DNA from: an uncultured Bacteroidota bacterium
GTDB lineage: Bacteria > Bacteroidota > Bacteroidia > Flavobacteriales > Flavobacteriaceae
Direction of reading: 5' to 3'
Length of the DNA stretch: 64,000 bases
Assembly: GCA_902595825.1 (NCBI GenBank)
Contig: CACJRP010000001.1
Location: forward strand, 1-64,000
Shown here: positions 55,791 through 64,000 of the stretch, piece by piece
Layout: each line of letters starts with the position of its first letter
Position numbering within the stretch: the first letter of the stretch is position 1
Position numbers and translations under genes: made by a program
The notes under the pieces: model-generated
Databases searched by the model: none
Told to the model about the DNA's origin: nothing
What the model saw: only the letters and a program-made list of their open reading frames with translations

Positions 55791-56477
55791 TCAAGTTTCA
55801 AAATTTGAATCTATAAATTTTCTAGCAATATTAAATACTTCAAGTTGTGATTTTTTTGAAGTATCAATTTCAAATGCATTTTTAGCTTTCTTAAGAGGTG
55901 CTATTTTTCTCTCAGAATCAGTTCTATCCCTCTTAATTAAATTATCTTCTATTTTTTTTTTATCAAATGAGATATTATTTTCCTCTATTTGTTTGTTTCT
56001 CCTTGTGGTTCTTATATCTAAATCTGCAATTAAAAAAAATTTAACCTTAGCATCAGGAAATACAACAGTCCCTATATCTCTTCCTTCAACAACAATCGAT
56101 TTTTCAATTGCTAGATTTTTTTGTTGCGTAAATAAAAATTTTCTTACGGACTCTAATTTTGCTACAGAGCTAACAACATCTGATATCTCAAAACTATACA
56201 TTTCTTCACCAAAAATTTTCCCATCAAATGATAAGGACCTATTACCTTTATTATCAATCATCCAGTCAAAATTTAAATTATCAAGTTTGTTTATTAATTG
56301 AGATTCTTTGATTTTATCTTTTATTATACAACCATTATTTAATGCAAAATAGCTAATGATTCTATACATTAATCCAGAGTTTAAATAATAGAAATTGTAG
56401 TGTTTAGCAAGTTTACTTGCGAGTGTGCTTTTACCTGTTGATGAAAATCCATCAACCGCAATTATATTTCCAGGCAT
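55791..56477 (-). CDS. cmk: Cytidylate kinase
   Basis: A 228-residue (d)CMP kinase. The P-loop AVDGFSSTGKSTLASKLAKHY, YLNSGLMYRI, VVEGRDIGTVVFPDA and DLDIRTTRRNKQ are typical. It is downstream of lon on the same strand and converges with sulP (10-bp gap). Confidence 0.95.
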   Translation of the reverse strand: MPGNIIAVDGFSSTGKSTLASKLAKHYNFYYLNSGLMYRIISYFALNNGCIIKDKIKESQLINKLDNLNFDWMIDNKGNRSLSFDGKIFGEEMYSFEISDVVSSVAKLESVRKFLFTQQKNLAIEKSIVVEGRDIGTVVFPDAKVKFFLIADLDIRTTRRNKQIEENNISFDKKKIEDNLIKRDRTDSERKIAPLKKAKNAFEIDTSKKSQLEVFNIARKFIDSNFET

Positions 56478-56543
56478 AGAAAATAAAGTCTTTTCATTCT
56501 AAATTTAAATTATAAAATAAAAAATTACAATAAATCAAAGAAG

Positions 56544-58994
56544 TTAAATTTTTTTTGGGTTCGATACAGTTTCGTCTGTAACAGATAATTTGATTACATC
56601 TCTCATTTCGCTAACGTAGTGAAAATGTAAATTTTGTAGATAATTCTTTGGGATTAGTTCAACATCCTTTTTATTTTCTTCACTAAGTATAATCTCTTTG
56701 ATCTTTGATCTTTTAGCAGCAAGAATTTTTTCCTTTATCCCACCAACAGGAAGGACCTTACCTCTCAACGTAATCTCACCTGTCATAGATAAGTACTTTT
56801 TTACTTTTTTTTGGCTAAAAAGAGAAACAAGTGAAGTTAACATTGTTATACCTGCGCTTGGTCCATCTTTTGGTGTTGCACCCTCAGGAATGTGGATATG
56901 AACATTGTATTTGTCAAATTCTATTTTACTTAAATCAAATAAATCTGCATTTGACTTTATATACTCAAGAGCAATGGTTGCTGATTCTTTCATTATCTTT
57001 CCAAGGTTGCCTGTGATTGAAAGTTGACCTTTACCGATGGATAAAGCCGATTCAATAAATAGGATTTCTCCACCTGCAGAAGTCCAAGCAAGTCCAACAA
57101 CAACTCCTGCTTTATTATTATTTTTGAAAACTTCTCTGTTAATTAACTGAGGGCCAAGGACCGTTTTAATTTCTGCTTTGGATGGATTTAATGAATATTT
57201 TTCATCCATTGCAACTGATTTAGCAGCATATCTTACTGACTTAGCAATTTGCTTTTCTAAACCTCTTACACCTGATTCTCTAGTATATTTATCAATTATA
57301 ACTTCTAAGATTGATTTAGAAAGGGTGAAATCTTTTTTATTTAAACCATGTTCTTTTAATTGCTTAGGAACTAAATATTTTTTTGCAATTATTGCTTTTT
57401 CCTCAAGAGTGTAACCACTTATATTAATAAATTCCATTCTATCTCTAAGTGCAGGATTTATAGATGATATATTATTGGCAGTTGCAATGAACATAACCTT
57501 TGATAAGTCATAACCCAACTCAAGGAAATTATCATAAAAATCACTGTTTTGCTCTGGATCTAAGACTTCAAGAAGTGCAGAAGAGGGATCTCCTTGAGAA
57601 CCAAAACCAATTTTATCAATTTCATCTAAAACAAAAACAGGGTTTGAAGTTCCAGTTTTTTTTATATTTTGAATGATTCTACCAGGCATAGCTCCTATGT
57701 ATGTTTTACGATGACCTCTAATCTCAGATTCATCTTTAAGACCCCCAAGTGAAACCCTTACATATTCTCTTCCAATTGCTTCTGCAATAGATTTACCTAA
57801 CGATGTTTTACCTACTCCAGGTGGACCATGGAGACAAATAATAGGTGATTTCATGTCATTTCTTAACTTTAGAACTGCTAGGTATTCTAGGATTCTTTTT
57901 TTTACCTCACCTAATCCAAAATGATCTCTATTTAAAATTTTTTCTGATCTTTTAAGATCAAAGTTGTCGTTCGAAAAGTGATTCCATGGAAGGTCAAGAA
58001 GTAAATCAATGTAGTTCCTTTGAACGGAAAATTCAGCAACTTGGGGGTTCATTCTTTGAAGTTTAGAAATTTCTTTATCAAATGTGTTTTGAACTTTATC
58101 ACTCCACAGCTTTTTAGAAGCTCTTTTTCTTAAATCTTCAAGTTCCTCTTCTTGTGTATGTCCTCCTAGTTCCTCTTGTATGGTTTTCATCTGCTGGTGG
58201 AGATAGTATTCCCTTTGCTGTTGGTCTAAATCATTCCTTACTCTAGACTGTATATCATTTTTTAATTCTAGTTTTTGGTATTCTAAATTGATGTATTTCA
58301 AACACAGTAGAGCTCTTTCACTAATATTTTTTGAACTTAGAATTTTTTGTTTATCATTTACAGAAAGATTCATATTTGAAGAAACGAAATTTATCAAAAA
58401 TGAATCACTCTGAATATTTTTTATAGCGAATGACGCTTCACTTGGAATATTTTGATTTTCATTAATTATCTTAACGGCTGTTTCTTTTATTGATTCAACA
58501 GTTAAATTAAACTCAGACTTTTTCTTTTCTTTATTGTCCTCAATTATAGAACTTATCTTTACCTTTAAATATGGGAGATCTGAAATCAAATTATCAATCT
58601 TAAATCTTTTTTTGCCCTGAATTATAATTGTAGTACTTCCATCTGGCATTTTTAGTACTCTTAGAATTTGTGCTACGGTTCCCATTTCGTACAGATCGTT
58701 AATTGACGGATCTTCAACTTTCTTATCTTTTTGAGCCACAACACCAATTGGATTTTTAGATTTATTTGCCTCCTTGATTAGTTGTATAGATTTGTCTCTT
58801 CCAACTGTTATGGGAATAACTACACCAGGAAATAAAACAGTATTCTTAATTGGAAGTAAAGGAACTACTTCTGGTAATTTTTCTTTTTCAAGGGCCTCTT
58901 CATCTTCAGATGTCATAAGAGGTATTAGTTCTGCTTCAGAACCTACACTGTCAAAAGAAAAATCGTCAATAGCTGAAAAAAAAGTTTTTGTCAT
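56544..58994 (-). CDS. lon: ATP-dependent Lon protease
   Basis: An 816-residue LonA. The N-terminal substrate domain (LPEVVPLLPIKNTVLFPGVV), coiled region around QREYYLHQQMKTIQEELGG, Walker A LHGPPGVGKTSLGKSIA, Walker B VFVLDEIDKIG and the proteolytic Ser in PKDGPSAGITM (Ser/Lys dyad) are in order. The ATG at 58994 was taken; a GTG four codons upstream is less likely. Confidence 0.95.
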   Translation of the reverse strand: MTKTFFSAIDDFSFDSVGSEAELIPLMTSEDEEALEKEKLPEVVPLLPIKNTVLFPGVVIPITVGRDKSIQLIKEANKSKNPIGVVAQKDKKVEDPSINDLYEMGTVAQILRVLKMPDGSTTIIIQGKKRFKIDNLISDLPYLKVKISSIIEDNKEKKKSEFNLTVESIKETAVKIINENQNIPSEASFAIKNIQSDSFLINFVSSNMNLSVNDKQKILSSKNISERALLCLKYINLEYQKLELKNDIQSRVRNDLDQQQREYYLHQQMKTIQEELGGHTQEEELEDLRKRASKKLWSDKVQNTFDKEISKLQRMNPQVAEFSVQRNYIDLLLDLPWNHFSNDNFDLKRSEKILNRDHFGLGEVKKRILEYLAVLKLRNDMKSPIICLHGPPGVGKTSLGKSIAEAIGREYVRVSLGGLKDESEIRGHRKTYIGAMPGRIIQNIKKTGTSNPVFVLDEIDKIGFGSQGDPSSALLEVLDPEQNSDFYDNFLELGYDLSKVMFIATANNISSINPALRDRMEFINISGYTLEEKAIIAKKYLVPKQLKEHGLNKKDFTLSKSILEVIIDKYTRESGVRGLEKQIAKSVRYAAKSVAMDEKYSLNPSKAEIKTVLGPQLINREVFKNNNKAGVVVGLAWTSAGGEILFIESALSIGKGQLSITGNLGKIMKESATIALEYIKSNADLFDLSKIEFDKYNVHIHIPEGATPKDGPSAGITMLTSLVSLFSQKKVKKYLSMTGEITLRGKVLPVGGIKEKILAAKRSKIKEIILSEENKKDVELIPKNYLQNLHFHYVSEMRDVIKLSVTDETVSNPKKI

Positions 58995-59089
58995 AATAGA
59001 TGACACAATGTCATTTTAAAATAGGTTTTAGTAATGATTATATACATTTAAAAAGGATCATTAACATCAAAATATTATAAGTTCAATAT

Positions 59090-60436
59090 TTATGCCAGTT
59101 GTTTTTTATTTTTCAATTTTCTCTTTTGACTGTCAATACTTAAAATTAAAAAGCCACCAATTAAAAAAAATAACATAAAAAATATAACTGATAACCTCAT
59201 ACTCCCAGTTATTTGATCCACCATTCCGAAAAGTGTCATACCAAAAACAACAGCTATTTTTTCAGTGACTCCATAAAAACTAAAGTAAGAGGCCGTATCT
59301 TTTGTGTTTGGTAGATATTTGGAATATGCAGCTCTCGAAGTTGATTGCAATCCTCCCATAACCATTCCAACTAGTCCAGCAACCAAATAAAATTCAAATG
59401 GTGTATATATATAATAAGCGTAAATACAAATAAGTCCCCAAAGGATATTAGCAACAAATAAAGTAGGTATATTGCCAAATTTTATTGATGCCCTTGCTGC
59501 AATTACTGCACCAAAAATAGCTATTAACTGTATAAGTAATATACTAACAATAAGTCCTATAGTTTTTTCTTGATCTGAAGACCAAATTATTTCCTCCTCT
59601 CCAAAATAAGCAGCAACAAGCATAATTGTTTGAAGTGCTAGAGAATAAACAAAAAAGGCTAACAAAAAACGTTTTAAAGAAAAATCCATTTTTATTAAAT
59701 CGTATACACTTTTAAGTTCTCTATAACCATGAAAAATAATATTTTTATTCTCTACAGCTTTCTTTTCTCCTTTTGGTAAGAAATAAAATGAAATTTGACT
59801 AAATATTAACCACCACATACCAACACATACAAATGATATTTTCATTGCATAGAATCTTGCTTCCTCAGGATTTCCTGAAATACCGTAAAAATCAGGTTGC
59901 ATAATCATTGATAAATTGAACAAAAGCAGAATTACACTTCCAATATAGCCTAATGAGTAACCTTTAGCGCTTGCTTTATCTTGTTGTTCTGGATAAGCTA
60001 CATCAGGGAGGTAGGAGTTATAGAAAATTAGACTAGCCCAAAATCCAATTAAAGCTAAAAAATAAAGAAAAAGTCCAGTATAAATATTATCAAGATTAAA
60101 CCAAAATAACCCAATACAAGAAAAAGAGCCTATATAAACAAAAAATTGCATAAAGCGTTTTTTATTTCCTAAAAAATCAGCAATACCGGCTAAAATTGGC
60201 GACATAACTGAAATTACTACAAATGCAAAGGCTGTCAAAAAACTTATCATAGCAGTATTTTTAACTTGGTAACCCATAAAAAAAATTATGTTATTTTCCG
60301 CAAATAGAGCCGCATAATAAAGAGGAAAAATAGCAGTAGTTATCACCAAAGAATAGACAGAATTCGCCCAATCATAAAAAGCCCAAGCGTTAATAAGTTT
60401 TTTACTTCCTTTTTTAAGTTTTTCTTTTGATATCAT
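59090..60436 (-). CDS. MFS transporter of the UMF1/Atg22 type
   Basis: A 448-residue protein with about 12 membrane segments. INAWAFYDWANSVYSLVITT at the start is the hallmark of the UMF1/Atg22-like MFS family, along with MVMGGLQSTSRAAYSKYLP in the second half. Bacterial members are predicted drug or amino-acid permeases with no known substrate. It is 83 bp from lon, same strand. Confidence 0.88.
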   Translation of the reverse strand: MISKEKLKKGSKKLINAWAFYDWANSVYSLVITTAIFPLYYAALFAENNIIFFMGYQVKNTAMISFLTAFAFVVISVMSPILAGIADFLGNKKRFMQFFVYIGSFSCIGLFWFNLDNIYTGLFLYFLALIGFWASLIFYNSYLPDVAYPEQQDKASAKGYSLGYIGSVILLLFNLSMIMQPDFYGISGNPEEARFYAMKISFVCVGMWWLIFSQISFYFLPKGEKKAVENKNIIFHGYRELKSVYDLIKMDFSLKRFLLAFFVYSLALQTIMLVAAYFGEEEIIWSSDQEKTIGLIVSILLIQLIAIFGAVIAARASIKFGNIPTLFVANILWGLICIYAYYIYTPFEFYLVAGLVGMVMGGLQSTSRAAYSKYLPNTKDTASYFSFYGVTEKIAVVFGMTLFGMVDQITGSMRLSVIFFMLFFLIGGFLILSIDSQKRKLKNKKQLA

Positions 60437-60544
60437 ATCTTTAAAAGTACGAAGTTTTTTTTATGATAACTTTAAATTATAATATGCAAATATCTTTCAA
60501 TATTTTAAATATTTATTTTAAATAACATTAAAGTAAATTTGGAT

Positions 60545-61009
60545 ATGAAATCCTTATTCTTGTTTGTATTAGTTGTTCCTTTCTTTTTGTCCTGCCAGGA
60601 CACAATAGAAACTAAGAAATATAATGTTTCTATGCCAGATTCTGAGTGGAAAAATATTTTGCCTAGTCTATCTTACAATGTTTTAAGAAAATCTTACACT
60701 GAGCCCCCCTTCTCAAGTAGCCTTAACTTTAACAAAAAATCAGGTTATTATGCCTGCAGAGGATGTAAAAAACCTCTTTATAGTTCAGAAAACAAATATG
60801 ACTCTGGCTCTGGATGGCCTTCTTTTGACAGAGAAATTATAAATACCATTGAATACGACACAGATTATAAAATTGGATATCCAAGAACCGAGCTAAAATG
60901 CTCAAATTGTGGTGGTCATTTAGGTCACATGTTTAATGATGGTCCAAGAGAAACCACTGGAAAAAGGCATTGCATTAATGGAGCAGCGTTAATTTTTATA
61001 GAAAAATAA
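60545..61009 (+). CDS. msrB: Lipoprotein methionine (R)-sulfoxide reductase MsrB
   Basis: A 154-residue MsrB starting MKSLFLFVLVVPFFLSCQD, with a lipobox (FLSC) that would anchor it in the periplasm. An upstream in-frame TTG was rejected. Two CxxC zinc pairs (CRGC, CSNC) and the catalytic Cys in GKRHCINGAAL are present. The position of the usual resolving Cys (SGCGWPSF in the next gene) is Ser here (SGSGWPSF), so recycling may need another thiol. Directly adjacent to a second msrB. Confidence 0.92.
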   Translation: MKSLFLFVLVVPFFLSCQDTIETKKYNVSMPDSEWKNILPSLSYNVLRKSYTEPPFSSSLNFNKKSGYYACRGCKKPLYSSENKYDSGSGWPSFDREIINTIEYDTDYKIGYPRTELKCSNCGGHLGHMFNDGPRETTGKRHCINGAALIFIEK

Positions 61010-61408
61010 TTGAATTTTAGAAAAGAAAATAGAACTGAAGAATATTGGGAAAGCAAACTCTCAAAAAAAGAATATGATATCTTAAGAAAGGGGGCTACTG
61101 AACTTCCTTACACAGGAAAATATAATGATCATTTTGAAGATGGGGTTTATGTTTGCAAAGGTTGTGGTCAACCCTTGTATAAGTCAAAGTCTAAATTTGA
61201 TAGTGGTTGTGGATGGCCCTCATTTGATGAGAGTATCGAAGATTCAATTGAATACAAAAAAGACTACAAAATTGGAGTGTTGAGAATTGAAATTTTGTGC
61301 TCGAACTGTGGAGGACATCAAGGACACGTCTTTAACGACGGTCCTACTAAAACAAACCAAAGATATTGTGTAAACTCTGCTAGTATAGATTTTGTTCCAA
61401 AAAAATAA
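61010..61408 (+). CDS. msrB: Cytoplasmic methionine (R)-sulfoxide reductase MsrB
   Basis: A 132-residue MsrB without a signal peptide. It has zinc pairs CKGC and CSNC, a resolving Cys in SGCGWPSF and the catalytic Cys in NQRYCVNSAS. The TTG at 61010, the base right after the previous stop, is taken as the start. With the lipoprotein copy it makes a tandem pair serving two compartments, probably one transcript. Confidence 0.9.
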   Translation: MNFRKENRTEEYWESKLSKKEYDILRKGATELPYTGKYNDHFEDGVYVCKGCGQPLYKSKSKFDSGCGWPSFDESIEDSIEYKKDYKIGVLRIEILCSNCGGHQGHVFNDGPTKTNQRYCVNSASIDFVPKK

Positions 61409-61421
61409 ATAAACGATTTTG

Positions 61422-61429
61422 TAAATTTG
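61422..61429 (+). promoter_or_regulatory. -7 promoter motif for lpd
   Basis: TAAATTTG is an exact TAnnTTTG match ending 13 bases before the lpd ATG. A TTTG lies too far upstream (27 bp) to be a good -33. Confidence 0.35.
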
Positions 61430-61442
61430 AAAAAAAAACACA

Positions 61443-62831
61443 ATGGAATCTTATGATGTAATTATAATTGGAAGTGGTCCAGGCGGTTATGTTTCTGCTA
61501 TCAGGGCATCACAACTTGGATTGAAAACAGCAATCATTGAGAAGGAGAGTCTGGGAGGGATATGCTTAAACTGGGGATGTATACCAACAAAAGCCCTTTT
61601 GAAATCGGCTCAAGTATTTGAGTACATAAAAAATGCAAAAGATTATGGCATAAATGTTAAAAACTATGAAAAGGATTTTGATGCTGTTATTAATAGAAGT
61701 CGAAATGTTGCTCAAAATATGAACAAAGGAGTAGATTTTCTTATGAAAAAAAATAAAATTGATGTTTACATAGGGGAAGGAATAATTGGAAAAAGTAAGA
61801 AAGTGAAAATTATAAACAGTAGCGATGAGAAAGAAATCGAGGGCAAACATATAATAATTGCTACTGGTGCTCGATCTAGAGAAATAAAATCAGTCCCGAT
61901 AGATGGAAAAAAAATAATAGGGTATCGTGAGGCTATGACATTAAAAACTCAACCTAAAAAATTATCTATAGTAGGTTCTGGTGCAATAGGAATTGAATTT
62001 GCATACTTTTACAATTCAATGGGAACAGATGTTACTCTGATTGAATTTCAAGACAGAATAGCTCCATTGGAAGACGAAGATATATCTTCTCAGCTAGAAA
62101 AATCATTCAAAAAAATGGGAATTAATATAATGAGCAATTCAGAGGTAATTGGAATAGATAACTTAGGTAAAAATCCAATATTGAATATAAAAAATGGAGA
62201 AAAGGAAGTTCAATTAGAATCAGAAATGGTATTATCAGCAATTGGTGTTAAAAGTAATATTGAAAATTTAGGTTTGGAAGAAGTGGGAATAGCTATCGAT
62301 AATGATAAAATTTTGGTAAATGACTTTTATGAAACAAATATTCCTGGTTATTATGCAATTGGAGACATAACAAAAGGTCAAGCCCTAGCTCATGTTGCCT
62401 CTGCGGAGGGAATTCTCTGCGTTGAGAAAATTTCTGGCATTCAGGTTGAACCTATCAATTACAATAATATTCCTGGGTGTACCTACTGTCATCCTGAAGT
62501 TGCTTCAGTTGGATATACAGAAAAACAAGCAACTGAAAAAGGGTTTACCATTAAAGTTGGGAAATTTCCCTTTTCTGCTTCTGGTAAGGCAAAAGCAAGC
62601 GGTACGTCTGATGGATTTGTAAAAGTAATATTCGATGCAAAATATGGTGAATGGCTCGGTTGCCACATGATTGGCAGCGGGGTAACAGAGATGATAGCAG
62701 AAGCTGTTATAGGAAGAAAATTAGAAACTACAGGGCAAGAAATTCTTAAAACGGTTCACCCGCACCCCACAATGAGCGAAGCGATAATGGAAGCTGTTGC
62801 AAATGCCTATGATGAAACAATTCATTTATAA
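61443..62831 (+). CDS. lpdA: Dihydrolipoyl dehydrogenase
   Basis: A 462-residue FAD/NAD enzyme (E3 of 2-oxoacid dehydrogenases and the glycine cleavage system). FAD-binding IIIGSGPGGYVSAIRASQLG, redox pair GGICLNWGCIPTKAL, NAD-binding SIVGSGAIGIEFAYFY, YAIGDITKGQALAHVAS and the C-terminal HPHPTMSEA with the catalytic His-Glu are present. Its stop overlaps the convergent aroQ by 6 bp. It may also serve the GcvT pathway encoded at 35 kb. Confidence 0.97.
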   Translation: MESYDVIIIGSGPGGYVSAIRASQLGLKTAIIEKESLGGICLNWGCIPTKALLKSAQVFEYIKNAKDYGINVKNYEKDFDAVINRSRNVAQNMNKGVDFLMKKNKIDVYIGEGIIGKSKKVKIINSSDEKEIEGKHIIIATGARSREIKSVPIDGKKIIGYREAMTLKTQPKKLSIVGSGAIGIEFAYFYNSMGTDVTLIEFQDRIAPLEDEDISSQLEKSFKKMGINIMSNSEVIGIDNLGKNPILNIKNGEKEVQLESEMVLSAIGVKSNIENLGLEEVGIAIDNDKILVNDFYETNIPGYYAIGDITKGQALAHVASAEGILCVEKISGIQVEPINYNNIPGCTYCHPEVASVGYTEKQATEKGFTIKVGKFPFSASGKAKASGTSDGFVKVIFDAKYGEWLGCHMIGSGVTEMIAEAVIGRKLETTGQEILKTVHPHPTMSEAIMEAVANAYDETIHL

Positions 62832-63251
62832 TTTTTCAAGAACAAAACTATTTACAGCTAAATAATAAGAATCTAGTCCAAAACCAGATATAAGACCTTT
62901 TGCGTTAGGCGTTATAAAAGAGTTATGTCTAAAATTTTCTCTAGAGAAGGTATTTGAAATATGTACTTCAATAACTTTTGTTTTTATAGCTTTAACTGCA
63001 TCACCTATTCCGACAGATGTATGTGTGTATGCAGCCGCATTTAAAATAATACCGTCTGATTTAAAACCTACATGGTGCAACCTGTCTATTATTTCACCTT
63101 CAATATTAGATTGAAAATAGTCAAAATTAATTTTAGGAAATTTATCTTTTAAAGTTTTTAAATAATCATCAAACTTAGAAAAACCGTAAATATTTGTTTC
63201 TCGAACGCCTAACAAATTTAAATTTGGTCCATTTATTATACTAATATTCAT
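62826..63251 (-). CDS. aroQ: Type II 3-dehydroquinate dehydratase
   Basis: A 141-residue shikimate-pathway enzyme. IINGPNLNLLGVRETNIYG with the catalytic Tyr and Arg, the QSNIEGEIIDRLH loop, LNAAAYTHTSVGIGDAV and EVHISNTFSRENFRHNSF are all typical. It converges with lpd, overlapping by 6 bp. Confidence 0.96.
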   Translation of the reverse strand: MNISIINGPNLNLLGVRETNIYGFSKFDDYLKTLKDKFPKINFDYFQSNIEGEIIDRLHHVGFKSDGIILNAAAYTHTSVGIGDAVKAIKTKVIEVHISNTFSRENFRHNSFITPNAKGLISGFGLDSYYLAVNSFVLEKL

Positions 63252-63255
63252 GAAA

Positions 63256-63263
63256 CAAAATTA
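63256..63263 (-). promoter_or_regulatory. -7 promoter motif for aroQ
   Basis: CAAAATTA on the plus strand reads TAATTTTG on the minus strand and ends 4 bases before the aroQ ATG, another case where the message would start at or near the start codon. No clear -33. Confidence 0.35.
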
Positions 63264-63313
63264 CCTAAAATGATTCATAAATTATATTTTTAATAACTAA
63301 ATACCTTTATTAA

Positions 63314-64000
63314 ATGTTCGCTAAAAAAGTTCTATTCATATTTTTTTTGTTTACATGGCACAAAATACAATCTCAAAATAGCTCATCAACTTTAGTAATT
63401 TTGGGTATTGCTCAGGATGGGGGATCACCACAAATAGGATGTGATAAATCTTGCTGCAAAATTCTGTGGGAAAAAAAGATCTTTGAAAGTGTAACTTCAG
63501 TTGGATTAATTGATAACGTTGAAAATAGATTTTTTCTGATTGATGCTTCTCCTGACATAACCAAGCAATATCAAATGCTAAAGTCCTTATCTTTAAATGG
63601 GAGCTTGGGAGGAATTGTTCTTACTCATGCTCATATTGGACATTACTCTGGTCTTTTATTTTTTGGAAAGGAATCTTTAGGAGCAAGAAAAATTAATGTT
63701 TACAGTATGCCAAAAATGTCTTTTTTTTTAAAAAATAATGGACCTTGGTCGCAATTGATTCAAGATAAAAATATCATAATAAATCAATTGAAAAATAACA
63801 CTATTCAGACTTTAAGTAAATACATCTCCATAAAACCAATAATGGTACCTCATAGAGACGAGTTTTCAGAAACAGTGGGGTATTTAATTAAAGGTGACCT
63901 CAAATCGGCTTTATTTCTGCCAGATATTGATAAATGGGAAAAATGGGATAAAAAAATAGAAGATTTCATAAAGAACGTAGATTATGCATTTATTGATGGA
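63314..64000 (+). CDS. PqqB-like metallo-beta-lactamase-fold hydrolase, secreted; incomplete at the window edge
   Basis: At least 229 residues from ATG 63314 running off the right edge. A signal peptide (MFAKKVLFIFFLFTWHKIQS) is followed by LGIAQDGGSPQIGC and a Cys pair (SCCK), as in PqqB-like proteins, then the metal-binding THAHIGHYSGL motif (HxHxxH) and VPHRDEFSETVGYLI. The remaining C-terminus is outside the window. It is probably a periplasmic metallohydrolase of unknown substrate; without other pqq genes here, a role in PQQ synthesis is not implied. Confidence 0.85.
   Translation, partial: MFAKKVLFIFFLFTWHKIQSQNSSSTLVILGIAQDGGSPQIGCDKSCCKILWEKKIFESVTSVGLIDNVENRFFLIDASPDITKQYQMLKSLSLNGSLGGIVLTHAHIGHYSGLLFFGKESLGARKINVYSMPKMSFFLKNNGPWSQLIQDKNIIINQLKNNTIQTLSKYISIKPIMVPHRDEFSETVGYLIKGDLKSALFLPDIDKWEKWDKKIEDFIKNVDYAFIDG

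Noticed and set aside
1-64000. Prophage, insertion sequence or CRISPR array.
   Set aside because: No transposase, integrase, phage structural or Cas motifs and no regularly spaced repeats were seen.

Overview
The window is chromosomal DNA of a marine-type member of the Bacteroidota, most likely a Flavobacteriaceae with a small, streamlined genome. Grounds: the sequence is strongly AT-rich; there is no Shine-Dalgarno pattern; several intergenic regions carry the Bacteroidota promoter -7 motif TAnnTTTG; and many genes belong to Bacteroidota-type families (CcsBA fusion, DUF4290, DUF3822, DUF2911, DUF4212-symporter pairs, the TIGR03643/DUF2256 photolyase partners). Genes are packed with 0-50 bp gaps, frequent stop/start overlaps and some TTG/GTG starts. 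I see no prophage, insertion sequence or CRISPR array.

Layout. 1-8.4 kb: a CcsBA cytochrome c assembly gene running off the left edge; a DUF2520/KdsC/Maf operon; a large secreted PIG-L deacetylase followed by a 31-residue membrane protein and a sodium:solute symporter; and a DUF2911 protein. 8.5-14.2 kb: a seven-gene light-repair operon behind one promoter: SRPBCC protein, atypical SDR, class I photolyase, DUF2256 zinc ribbon, DASH cryptochrome, a photolyase of the bacterial (6-4)/FeS-BCP family that seems to have lost its iron-sulfur ligands, and a TIGR03643 protein. 14.2-19.5 kb: murA (Asp in place of the fosfomycin-target Cys), DUF4290, DUF493, an ATPase, fmt, HU, YqgE and a START-like protein. 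19.6-21.3 kb: tRNA-Met, a broken lipoprotein metalloprotease/cupredoxin gene and tRNA-Ser.

21.3-30.1 kb: gyrA, a TPR protein and a 7TM-HD phosphodiesterase on the minus strand, divergent from clpC. 30.2-37.6 kb: thrA-thrB-thrC, gcvT, an epimerase-like protein and a YebC-family gene. 37.6-43 kb: kdsB and an acyltransferase (minus), then a conserved hypothetical, DUF3822, rsmD, the RNase P RNA (minus) and dnaX. 43-51.7 kb: a minus-strand run of polyphosphate genes (ppx, ppk1, sixA), pdxH, rnz, pyrB, pyrR and rpsA with an unusual lysine-rich tail. 52-64 kb: DUF4212 plus symporter, SulP transporter, cmk, lon, an MFS transporter, two tandem msrB genes, lpd, aroQ and a PqqB-like metallo-hydrolase running off the right edge.

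The most notable points are the dense photoreactivation operon with its modified photolyase and SDR, the small translationally coupled membrane protein before the first symporter, possible slippage sites in dnaX that would yield a gamma-sized product, and the doubly broken metalloprotease/cupredoxin gene. All family assignments come from reading motifs, not from database searches.
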